The position numbers and the translations under genes are program-made. The notes beneath the pieces were generated by a model. That model was not told the DNA's origin and made no database searches. It saw only the letters and a list, made by a program, of their open reading frames with translations. A DNA stretch of 20,303 bases from JAFTYO01 sp045611785. Its GTDB lineage: Bacteria; Pseudomonadota; Alphaproteobacteria; RF32; CAG-239. Positions 1-6,476 of the stretch are shown here, one piece after another; within the stretch, counting starts at the first letter, position 1; the number at the start of each line of letters is the position of its first letter. The stretch covers positions 1 through 20,303 of the forward strand of contig JAZKXV010000017.1 in assembly GCA_045611785.1 (NCBI GenBank). Reading direction: 5' to 3'.

Positions 1-119
1 TTACTCCGCCTGCAAATGCAACCGGCGTTAAGACAACCTGTTCAGATTGTGGTGAAACAACAGAAATTGTAACAAGTTGGAGCTGTAACACTGGTTATAC
101 TAAATCTGGTAATGAGTGT
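1..119 (+). repeat. Left arm of perfect 119-bp inverted repeat
   Basis: Bases 1-119 are identical to the reverse complement of 1811-1929. Identity stops sharply at base 120 (g here, a in the other copy) and runs up to the window edge, so the true repeat may be longer. Both arms lie in coding sequence and in the same reading frame, encoding the residues from VTPPANATG to GYTKSGNEC. Confidence 0.95.
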
Positions 120-1043
120 GTACCTGCAGGATGTCCAACCGGCACTTCAACAGATTATACAGATGTAAGTAAGTGCGGATATCCTTCAACAATTGGTGCA
201 AAGGTAGTTGCAACAGACTCAGTATCTGGAGGAAAAACATGTTATGAATGTATGTGTATTACAAGTTGTAAATGGACAAGCTCAAACAAAGATACTTATG
301 GTACAATATCAAATGTTTGCTGTAATGGTAAATATCAAACTTGTACTAAAAACTTCCCGATAGATGTGGCAGTTCCTACTGGTGCTACAGCAAAAACAAC
401 GTCATATAAAGCATGTGGTGAAACCAAAAATGTTATTACAGGATGGGAGTGTACCGGACAGTATGTAAAGAATGGAAATTCTTGTTACAATTGTTCTACT
501 AACAAAACACGCCTTGATGGTCTTGTACACACAGCTTCTAATACTTATGGTGCTTGTTGTTATACTACCGGTACAGAATGGAATCCGAATGATAAAACTG
601 AAAATAATATGAACAACTCTTGGACTTGTAGATCAGCAGCAGCTTGTAGCTCTAACTACCCTGGTTGGTACGGTGATGGTTGTTTACCTCATGCTAAACA
701 ACAAGGTTCTAACACGCCGCTAACACCAGTACAGGTATGTTATGCAATGTTTGATGATATTAGCTCTCAGATTACTACACATAACAAATTGTGTCCTGCA
801 AGCTATCAAGTTAGTGGCACGGTAAATCGAAATCAGTGCAATACCATTATAAGTAATGGTAATCCTGGACGCCCTGTTGAGAGCATGGATGGAAGTGGAG
901 ACTGTGTTCCAAAAAACTGCACTATTGGTTGTGGAAAGAGTGGTACCGGAGGTAGTTCTAGTGGTGGTGGTGGCAGTAGTTCCGGTGGCAGTGCTATCAT
1001 AACACCTCAAGTCCCATCACTTGATGTAGAAATTCGCTACTAA
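1..1043 (+). CDS. Cysteine-rich modular repeat protein, 5' part outside the window
   Basis: The reading frame is open from base 3 to the TAA at 1041-1043, giving 346 visible residues; the start lies to the left. The protein is made of cysteine-rich modules. One type reads roughly CCNGxYxTCTKN, then a Pro/Thr-rich stretch, CGE, WxC, GYxKSGNxC. The first visible residues are the second half of such a module and a full copy follows at about residues 100-165. Before the second copy is a CxTxxxYxxV...GGKTCYECxC segment that also occurs in the neighbouring minus-strand gene. The C-terminus has a Gly/Ser tract (about residues 314-331) and ends in EIRY, without a membrane anchor. Many paired cysteines suggest a disulfide-bonded exported or surface protein, but the signal peptide is not visible. 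Its role is unknown. The first 119 bases are perfectly repeated in inverted orientation inside the next gene. Confidence 0.75.
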   Translation, partial: TPPANATGVKTTCSDCGETTEIVTSWSCNTGYTKSGNECVPAGCPTGTSTDYTDVSKCGYPSTIGAKVVATDSVSGGKTCYECMCITSCKWTSSNKDTYGTISNVCCNGKYQTCTKNFPIDVAVPTGATAKTTSYKACGETKNVITGWECTGQYVKNGNSCYNCSTNKTRLDGLVHTASNTYGACCYTTGTEWNPNDKTENNMNNSWTCRSAAACSSNYPGWYGDGCLPHAKQQGSNTPLTPVQVCYAMFDDISSQITTHNKLCPASYQVSGTVNRNQCNTIISNGNPGRPVESMDGSGDCVPKNCTIGCGKSGTGGSSSGGGGSSSGGSAIITPQVPSLDVEIRY

Positions 1044-1070
1044 AAACATATAAAGGGCCAACAAAACAAT

Positions 1071-1098
1071 AAAGCTCCGTGTATTTATCGGAGCTTTT
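1071..1098. terminator. Bidirectional hairpin terminator between convergent Cys-rich genes
   Basis: A 9-bp perfect stem (aaagctccg, 1071-1079, with cggagcttt, 1089-1097) closes a 9-nt loop. It lies between the stop codons at 1043 and 1115. The AT-rich ends of the stem give T-rich sequence on the 3' side in both directions, so it could terminate both convergent genes. Confidence 0.8.
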
Positions 1099-1114
1099 AG
1101 TGTTTTGTTTATTT

Positions 1115-2446
1115 CTATCTACAGCAAGTATAGCAATATCGTTTATTGCCTCCAGAATCAATGATGTCTCCTGCATAAACGGGATTTCCACCAGGAACAC
1201 CACAGTTTGCTGCACTATGTGTTTCAAAAGATGATGAAGCTATAGAGTAGCTATATCCGCTTCCTGTACAAACACTGTTAAGTGCTCCACTACAGCTACA
1301 TGATCCATAAGCTGTACCCTGATATGTATAACAACTTGTAGTGCAAAGAGAGCTTGATACATTACTTAATTTATTACCTGTACATATATCTCTATAGTAG
1401 GTTACCCCATCACGTACACAAGAATCGTTCTGACTTGTCTGTTTAACATTTGGATAATGCTCAATATCATACTGATATGTACATTCTTTTTCACAGCCTG
1501 TACCAGCAGCATTTTTTGTATATCCATCTGCACACTTAAATCCAGTCCAATAAGTTCCTCCTCCTACACAGACACCATTACGACCTAATGTGCCTGTACA
1601 AGAAGTACCATCTCCTACCATACCAGCGCTTGTATTAATATAATACTTATATACATCCGCATCACAAGCACTAATACAGTTGTTGGTAGATTTACAATAG
1701 CCTGTTTTACATCCTGATGGGTTATAACAGCCATCACTATCTTTTGAACAAGCATAACCAGAATTTTGGCTTTCACAACTTGTTTGAGATGAGTATGTAC
1801 AATTTTTCTTACACTCATTACCAGATTTAGTATAACCAGTGTTACAGCTCCAACTTGTTACAATTTCTGTTGTTTCACCACAATCTGAACAGGTTGTCTT
1901 AACGCCGGTTGCATTTGCAGGCGGAGTAACTGCAGCAGGACAATTCTTTGTACAAGTTTTATATAAGCCGTTACAACATTGGCCTGATAAAGTACCACCA
2001 CCTACTTCACCTTCTTCCCACTTATATGTAGAAGAATCACAAGTACATGAACAGGTATAACAAGCTGTGTTACCTGCATATTTTCCTGTAGTTGTAGACT
2101 TAATACCTGTAGTTGTCGGAGCACCTAACTTAGTTTTACATGCATCTACCGTATTATAAGAAGTGCTTGAAGGATCTGTACAAGTCAATGGAGAACATTT
2201 ACCACAGCCATTGCCATCTTTTGTGCCCACAGACCAACCGTTTGCACCGGATGTTCCGCAGCCTGATGCTGAAGTTGCATAATCTGTTTTACAACTTGTA
2301 GGATTATAACAACCTTTTGCATCTTGTGTACATTCAGAGTTTGCATATGCGTTTTCACATGCTTTTTCTGTTGCATATATACAGCACTCGGTCTTGGATG
2401 GTGTCATCGCAAACCGATGAAATCGGTCATTAGCATATGTCTGCAT
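1115..2446 (-). CDS. Cysteine-rich modular repeat protein, apparently 5'-truncated
   Basis: An intact 443-codon frame with about 47 cysteines (over 10%). Modules in order: a CxY...CE...C...GCYNPxxCKTxY unit (about residues 21-63); a T/S-rich CYTCxC unit (about 85-135); a CCNGLYKTCTKNC...CGE...GYTKSGNEC unit (about 155-215); a second GCYNPxGCKTGY unit (about 216-260); a GFKCADGYTKNAAGTGC unit (about 310-330); and a divergent Cys-rich tail ending CYTCCR. It shares module types, and 119 bp of identical DNA, with the convergent gene on its left. The annotated start is doubtful: no Shine-Dalgarno precedes the ATG at 2446 or the in-frame ATG further in, no signal peptide is present, and the first codons fall inside a palindromic element. 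An in-frame stop lies a few codons upstream of the ATG. I infer a gene that lost its original 5' end, possibly a silent partner copy; expression is uncertain. Confidence 0.65.
   Translation of the reverse strand: MQTYANDRFHRFAMTPSKTECCIYATEKACENAYANSECTQDAKGCYNPTSCKTDYATSASGCGTSGANGWSVGTKDGNGCGKCSPLTCTDPSSTSYNTVDACKTKLGAPTTTGIKSTTTGKYAGNTACYTCSCTCDSSTYKWEEGEVGGGTLSGQCCNGLYKTCTKNCPAAVTPPANATGVKTTCSDCGETTEIVTSWSCNTGYTKSGNECKKNCTYSSQTSCESQNSGYACSKDSDGCYNPSGCKTGYCKSTNNCISACDADVYKYYINTSAGMVGDGTSCTGTLGRNGVCVGGGTYWTGFKCADGYTKNAAGTGCEKECTYQYDIEHYPNVKQTSQNDSCVRDGVTYYRDICTGNKLSNVSSSLCTTSCYTYQGTAYGSCSCSGALNSVCTGSGYSYSIASSSFETHSAANCGVPGGNPVYAGDIIDSGGNKRYCYTCCR
1811..1929 (-). repeat. Right arm of perfect 119-bp inverted repeat
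   Basis: The reverse complement of this segment is identical to bases 1-119. It lies within the minus-strand Cys-rich gene. Sequence on either side of the identical block differs clearly from the other gene although the same modules are present, so the identity has a sharp edge at 1811/119. The arms are separated by 1691 bp that contain the 3' parts of both genes and their shared terminator. Confidence 0.95.
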
Positions 2447-2507
2447 ATATATACGCTATATTGGAAAATGTTTATGTTTTTGGATTTTTCCAAAAAAGCG
2501 ATGACAC
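2401..2507. repeat. REP/MITE-like palindromic element with 10-bp terminal inverted repeats
   Basis: Terminal inverted repeats gtgtcatcgc (2401-2410) and gcgatgacac (2498-2507) match perfectly. Inside are two smaller hairpins: accgat-gaa-atcggt (2413-2427), and an 8-bp stem tttttgga/tccaaaaa with a tttt loop (2477-2496). I see no target-site duplication. The sequence style recalls the gtcatcgc-type intergenic REP elements common in alphaproteobacteria, but I cannot count copies elsewhere in the genome. It supplies the first 14 or so codons of the minus-strand Cys-rich frame, so that frame's start is probably an accident of insertion or rearrangement. Confidence 0.55.
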
Positions 2508-2547
2508 AAAAAAATATAACTTAAATATTGCGAAAATATAAATTTTA

Positions 2548-2574
2548 AGGGTGATACAAAAAATGTATCACCCT
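2548..2574 (-). terminator. Hairpin terminator of the cyclophilin operon
   Basis: A perfect 10-bp stem (agggtgatac at 2548-2557 with gtatcaccct at 2565-2574) has a 7-nt A-rich loop. On the minus strand it is followed by an A/T-rich stretch with short T runs. It lies 23 bp beyond the cyclophilin stop, at the end of the four-gene minus-strand operon. Confidence 0.75.
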
Positions 2575-2597
2575 ATATTTGACACCGGTTTTATTTA

Positions 2598-3203
2598 TTA
2601 TAAATCAGCTATAACATCCATGCTAATTATAATATCTGGGTTGCTCACCATTCCGTTAAATCCACCACCTTTTTTAATTAAATCAACATATTCCATTCCG
2701 GAAACAACCTCTCCCCAAACTGTATATTGTCCATTAAGCCATGGAGCATCAGCAAAACAAATAAAAAATTGACTATCTGCAGAATCAGGGTCCATAGCTC
2801 TTGCCATAGAAACCGTGCCTCTTTTATGTTCAATGGTGTTAAATTCTGCTTTTAGTTTTTTTCCACTGCCACCAGTGCCTGTTCCAAGAGGGCAACCGGT
2901 TTGAGCCATAAAACCTTCAATTACACGGTGAAATTTTAAACCATTATAAAAGCCTGCTCTAACAAGTTCTTTAATGCGAGCAACATGGTTTGGAGCTGCA
3001 TCAGGAAACATTTTTATAACAACATCACCATCTTTTAATTTTAAAACTAAAGAGTTTTCAGCATCATCAACATTATATGAATATTTAATTTTTTTGGCTC
3101 TGCTATCGCTTACGCCAAGTTGTTTAGTTTCTTTAGATTCAATGTTTTTAGTTTCTGCTTTTCCTAAATTTTTAGTTTCAGATTTTTTAAGTAATTCAGT
3201 CAT
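2598..3203 (-). CDS. Cyclophilin-type peptidyl-prolyl cis-trans isomerase
   Basis: A 201-residue protein whose C-terminal part (about 50-201) is a complete bacterial cyclophilin domain. It carries FHRVI with the catalytic Arg (R93), a MAQTGCP segment where most relatives have QGGDP or QTGDP, the SQFFI motif (144-148) and APWLNGQYTVWGEV (153-166). It catalyses cis-trans isomerisation of peptidyl-proline bonds. No signal peptide is visible, so it is probably cytoplasmic. The first 45 residues are an unusual charged extension with three near-repeats, SETKNL, AETKNI and KETKQL. A GGAAG Shine-Dalgarno precedes the ATG. It is the last gene before the terminator and lies 57 bp after the ATP-grasp gene, so it is probably co-transcribed with it. 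Confidence 0.9.
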   Translation of the reverse strand: MTELLKKSETKNLGKAETKNIESKETKQLGVSDSRAKKIKYSYNVDDAENSLVLKLKDGDVVIKMFPDAAPNHVARIKELVRAGFYNGLKFHRVIEGFMAQTGCPLGTGTGGSGKKLKAEFNTIEHKRGTVSMARAMDPDSADSQFFICFADAPWLNGQYTVWGEVVSGMEYVDLIKKGGGFNGMVSNPDIIISMDVIADL

Positions 3204-3260
3204 AATGCTTCCTTTCAGGATTTTAAAAATTAACCATATATCTTATTTAGGTTTTTGTTT

Positions 3261-4211
3261 TTATTTATTCAAGATAAAATCTACTCTTTCTTCGGCTGTT
3301 AAGTTTTTTGGATATGTTTCTTCAATTTCTTTAACCACATTTAACAAGCCTTTGCCGTTTGCAATTTGAATGGCAAGTCCGGGACGAGCATTAAGCTCTA
3401 ACATCATCGGGCCTTTTATTTTATCTAGTACGATATCGGCGCCTAAATAACCCAAACCGGTCATTTCAAAGGCTTTAGCGCCAATAATTAAATGCTCTTT
3501 CCAAAATGGAACTGAAAGCTCCATTAAATTTGCTTTGGTGTCAGGGTGTTGCTTAATTGGCAAATTGTGCATTACGGCATTTAAGGTTTTTCCTGTTCTA
3601 ACGTCTAAACCAACGCCAACTGCTCCTTGGTGTAGGTTTGCTCTTCCACCAGATTGAGCTGTTGCAAGACGCATCATAGCCATTGCAGGATACCCCTTAT
3701 ATACAATAATTCTAACATCAGGTACACCTTGATAACTAAAGTTGCTGAATACATCACTGAAGTTTACCATTTCTTCAATGACAGCAACATCATACTGTCC
3801 ACCCAAACTAAATAAACCACTTAAAACATTTGAAATGTGTTGATAGATATCTTTAAAATATAAGATTCTGCCTGATGCCGTAATAAACTTTTCATTATCC
3901 CATTGTTTTATCACCAAAACACCTTTGCCACCACTTCCGTGAGCCGGCTTAATAACAAATTGTTGGTAATCTTGAATGTATTGTGTAAAGTTCTTTACTT
4001 GATATTGATATTCAATAATACCAATTAAATCAGGTGTGTTAATACCTGCTTTTGTTGCTAAAATTTTTGTTTGAACTTTATCATCAACCAACGGATATAA
4101 ACGACGCTTATTGTTATGACCAATTATGTCATAATTTCGTGCATTCATACCTAAAATGCCTTTGGCTTTTAAGATACTTGGTCGAGCAAATTTTTTAAAC
4201 AAATTTAGCAT
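3261..4211 (-). CDS. Alpha-L-glutamate ligase-like ATP-grasp protein (RimK-related)
   Basis: A 316-residue ATP-grasp enzyme of the RimK-related alpha-L-glutamate ligase-like family. Visible elements are the nucleotide-binding FVIKPAHGSGGKGV segment (85-98, with K88 and a glycine-rich loop), PDVRIIVYKGYP (164-175), the HQGAVGVGLD segment (194-203) and the metal-binding LELNARPG motif (271-278). Such enzymes form amide bonds between an amino acid and a carboxylate using ATP; the substrate of this subfamily is not evident from sequence. There is no signal peptide, so it acts in the cytoplasm. It starts 3 bp after the stop of the transglutaminase-like 7TM gene, and the two are co-encoded with the retropepsin-like gene in many proteobacteria. 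The family call is firm; the reaction is inferred. Confidence 0.88.
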   Translation of the reverse strand: MLNLFKKFARPSILKAKGILGMNARNYDIIGHNNKRRLYPLVDDKVQTKILATKAGINTPDLIGIIEYQYQVKNFTQYIQDYQQFVIKPAHGSGGKGVLVIKQWDNEKFITASGRILYFKDIYQHISNVLSGLFSLGGQYDVAVIEEMVNFSDVFSNFSYQGVPDVRIIVYKGYPAMAMMRLATAQSGGRANLHQGAVGVGLDVRTGKTLNAVMHNLPIKQHPDTKANLMELSVPFWKEHLIIGAKAFEMTGLGYLGADIVLDKIKGPMMLELNARPGLAIQIANGKGLLNVVKEIEETYPKNLTAEERVDFILNK

Positions 4212-4214
4212 CTT

Positions 4215-5744
4215 TTATCCCTTAGCAAGAGGTGAAAATCTTTTAAGCTCAGTTAAACGATAACCCGTATATGTACCCAAAAGCATCACAACAAATAAGA
4301 TAACCAAATTTATCTCATTAAATGCAAATGTAAAATGTCTTACATAATCGTTGCTAATTACAAAATATGTAGCAATAGCAGTTATCATAGAATATATAAT
4401 CTCTTTTGTAGCATTTAATGGACCATCTTCTTCCCAGATAATTGAAGCTCTTTCAATTATCCATGCTGTAATGATAATTGGGAAGAAAATTGCAGAAGAT
4501 GCAATGCTCCAATTTATTTGATAGCCAACAATGGTCATATATTGCATAATTAAAATTACAAAAATAACAACAGCTGAAATACGAGGAACTAACAATAAAT
4601 TTAATCTTGAAAGCAATGACCTTATTAAAAGACCTATAGATATAATTATGCCAAAGCATATAAGACCGGCAATAAAGCCTGTTTTAACTAAAGACATAGC
4701 AATCAACATAGGGGTAAATGTTCCCATGGTTTGAAGACCAACCACGTTTCTAAATAAAACCGTAATCAAAATACCTAAAGGAAAAACCATAAGCCATTTT
4801 AATGTGTTTTGTGCTAAAAGTGGTAAATTATAAATAGAAAAATTAAAAACATTTGAAAAATCAGAAAGTTTTGCTCGATGACCGGCCATCTTAATAGATG
4901 GTGTAACTGATTTTAAAACCGAAAATCTTACTTTAGAATTTCTGCCACCACTTACATCAAGTAAGGATACACCACCTCTTTGGAACACTACAAAGTTTTT
5001 TGGAATTCCGGCTTTTGCTGTTTGCAAATCATAAATACGCCATTTATAACCATCATGTGCTTCTAACATCAAATCTGCTCGAGAAGCTTTTTTGCCTTCT
5101 TCTAAACGAACACCTCTGGCTAAACGAGCTAAAACACCTTTGTATGCTAAAATATCAATAATTTTTTCTGCAATTTGCTTTTCGGTCACTCTAACCGGTA
5201 GAAAAGCACTTATAGTAGGGTCAAGTGGTTGTTGATTAAATGCATTTATAAGTCTTTGCACTTGGTTTCCTTCAAAACCTTCAGCAACTCGCAAAATTTC
5301 ATCAACCATTACTTTTTGTTGCTCATCATAAATTGGAGCCTCAATTTTAGGTTTAGATTCGTCTCTAACTTTGCCTCTTGTTTCTTCATTGTCATAGATT
5401 GTAACTCGATAATATATATTTTGACGTCCTTTTTTAGGTTCAGAGGTCATTTCAATGCGCTTTTTTTGTTCGTTTTTAGAAACCTTGTAGCCTTTGGCAA
5501 TTATATCTTCATTTAAAATTTTAAATTCTTCACCCATATTAGGAGTTGCTAACGAAACATTTATAGGTTCTCCGGTTGGCGTAAATGATATGTGGGCATC
5601 AACTAGCCATACATCTGAAGAAACATCAGGCTGCAAGCTAAAACCCCAATATTTAATTTTGAAATAAGCGCTGTATACAGTAAATGCAATAGAAAGAATT
5701 AAGCAAAATGTTAAAACCTTTCTTATCGTAAAAAATTTTCTCAT
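4215..5744 (-). CDS. Inactive transglutaminase fused to 7TM domain
   Basis: A 509-residue membrane protein. An N-terminal membrane anchor (about residues 9-29) leads into a large periplasmic region (30-310) that corresponds to the inactive transglutaminase-like domain of this family. A 7TM module follows (about 311-495), with the characteristic GLQTMGTFTPMLIA segment (336-349) and an ERASIIWEEDG loop (431-441). Family knowledge (Transglut_i_TM plus 7TM_transglut) places it with a retropepsin-like protease and an ATP-grasp ligase, both present here on either side. I infer that it couples a periplasmic binding or sensing domain to the cytoplasmic ligase. The gene starts 15 bp after the stop of the upstream lipoprotein; an AGAGG site lies in that gap. 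No catalytic function can be assigned. Confidence 0.88.
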   Translation of the reverse strand: MRKFFTIRKVLTFCLILSIAFTVYSAYFKIKYWGFSLQPDVSSDVWLVDAHISFTPTGEPINVSLATPNMGEEFKILNEDIIAKGYKVSKNEQKKRIEMTSEPKKGRQNIYYRVTIYDNEETRGKVRDESKPKIEAPIYDEQQKVMVDEILRVAEGFEGNQVQRLINAFNQQPLDPTISAFLPVRVTEKQIAEKIIDILAYKGVLARLARGVRLEEGKKASRADLMLEAHDGYKWRIYDLQTAKAGIPKNFVVFQRGGVSLLDVSGGRNSKVRFSVLKSVTPSIKMAGHRAKLSDFSNVFNFSIYNLPLLAQNTLKWLMVFPLGILITVLFRNVVGLQTMGTFTPMLIAMSLVKTGFIAGLICFGIIISIGLLIRSLLSRLNLLLVPRISAVVIFVILIMQYMTIVGYQINWSIASSAIFFPIIITAWIIERASIIWEEDGPLNATKEIIYSMITAIATYFVISNDYVRHFTFAFNEINLVILFVVMLLGTYTGYRLTELKRFSPLAKG

Positions 5745-5759
5745 TATAGTTCAAACCTC

Positions 5760-6332
5760 TTATTTTAGAGTTTTTGCAACAGATGTATCAACAATAGCTC
5801 TTCCGGTTATGATGTTACGTCCAATTAAAGCTTGATAATCAAAATCTTCTCGTTCAGCTAAAGTAAATTCTGCAGGAAATTTTTCCCCACCAAAGCTAAC
5901 ATCCATCATAACTTTTAAGCGTTTTTCATGCTCTTCTGCACGGGTGATTCTAACACGTTTGACAATTTGTTTTTCAAAATCATAAGTTTCACCGCTGCGG
6001 CGATTAGTAATTGTAAAGGAAACCCATTTTTCACCATCACGTTCAAATCTTTTTAAGTTTGTAACATCAATAGATGAAGTTGTTGCACCTGTATCAATTC
6101 TGGCATAAAAAGCAGATTTCATCGGCAACATATAAATAGGTTCTACTGCGCCGATAATATTATTTATTTGAGGTGCCTGAAGCTTTACCTCTTTAACTGT
6201 TTCTTTAACGGTTTTTTGTGTGTTCGGTACAATTGACGGAACAAGTGTCGGCCTTTCTGAAAGGTTTGAATCCGCACAACTTATTAACATAATTACAGGT
6301 GTAAGAAATATTATTTTTTTAAAAATGTTCAT
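5760..6332 (-). CDS. Retropepsin-like aspartic protease lipoprotein (former 'ATP-dependent zinc protease' family)
   Basis: A 190-residue lipoprotein. The N-terminus (MNIFKKII...) has a basic start, a hydrophobic stretch and a lipobox LISC with Cys19, so it should be lipid-anchored in the envelope. The C-terminal domain (about 58-190) carries the retropepsin signature RIDTGATTSSID, with D80 as the likely catalytic aspartate, and the conserved ALIGRNII near the end (168-175). Families of this type were once labelled ATP-dependent zinc proteases but belong to the single-Asp retropepsin-like fold. A TTG five codons upstream is in frame, but the ATG at 6332 gives the expected lipoprotein start, with a GGAA site upstream. 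It is the first gene of the operon with the 7TM transglutaminase-like protein and ATP-grasp ligase. The proteolytic target is unknown. Confidence 0.85.
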   Translation of the reverse strand: MNIFKKIIFLTPVIMLISCADSNLSERPTLVPSIVPNTQKTVKETVKEVKLQAPQINNIIGAVEPIYMLPMKSAFYARIDTGATTSSIDVTNLKRFERDGEKWVSFTITNRRSGETYDFEKQIVKRVRITRAEEHEKRLKVMMDVSFGGEKFPAEFTLAEREDFDYQALIGRNIITGRAIVDTSVAKTLK

Positions 6333-6423
6333 TCCGCTTTTTTCCAATAAAATTATATCTGAAAAGATTTAATATCATTTATTATCTCTTGTAAAGAAAA
6401 ATGTAAATTTTAACCAAAAAAAC

Positions 6424-6453
6424 TTGCGTTTTTGGTGATAAATGTGATATATT
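6424..6453 (+). promoter_or_regulatory. Candidate extended -10 promoter for the papain-like protein gene
   Basis: TTGCGT (6424-6429) and TATATT (6448-6453) are separated by 18 bp, with TGA directly before the -10 box as in extended -10 promoters. The -10 matches the consensus at 5 of 6 positions and the -35 at 3 of 6. A start codon follows at 6477. The 12-mer tgtgatatattg here recurs upstream of the gene at 15608. Confidence 0.4.
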
Positions 6454-6476
6454 GTTTTCGGGAGATTAAAACACAT

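Noticed and set aside
940..1000. Gly/Ser codon repeats in the left Cys-rich gene as a slipped-strand phase-variation tract
   Set aside because: The codons are mixed rather than a uniform mono- or dinucleotide run, so frame-shifting slippage is not specially favoured.
720..1227. Minus-strand frames opposite and just beyond the left Cys-rich gene (about 96 and 76 residues)
   Set aside because: They are out-of-frame shadows of the two Cys-rich genes, with low-complexity Thr/Ser composition, no ribosome site and an overlap with the shared terminator.
1..2446. The repeated modules as a CRISPR array
   Set aside because: The repeats are protein-coding, diverged and irregularly spaced; there are no short identical repeats with unique spacers.
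6333..6476. TTG-started extensions of the retropepsin-like gene and of the papain-like gene
   Set aside because: The downstream ATGs give a proper lipoprotein start in the first case and avoid translating a promoter-like sequence in the second.
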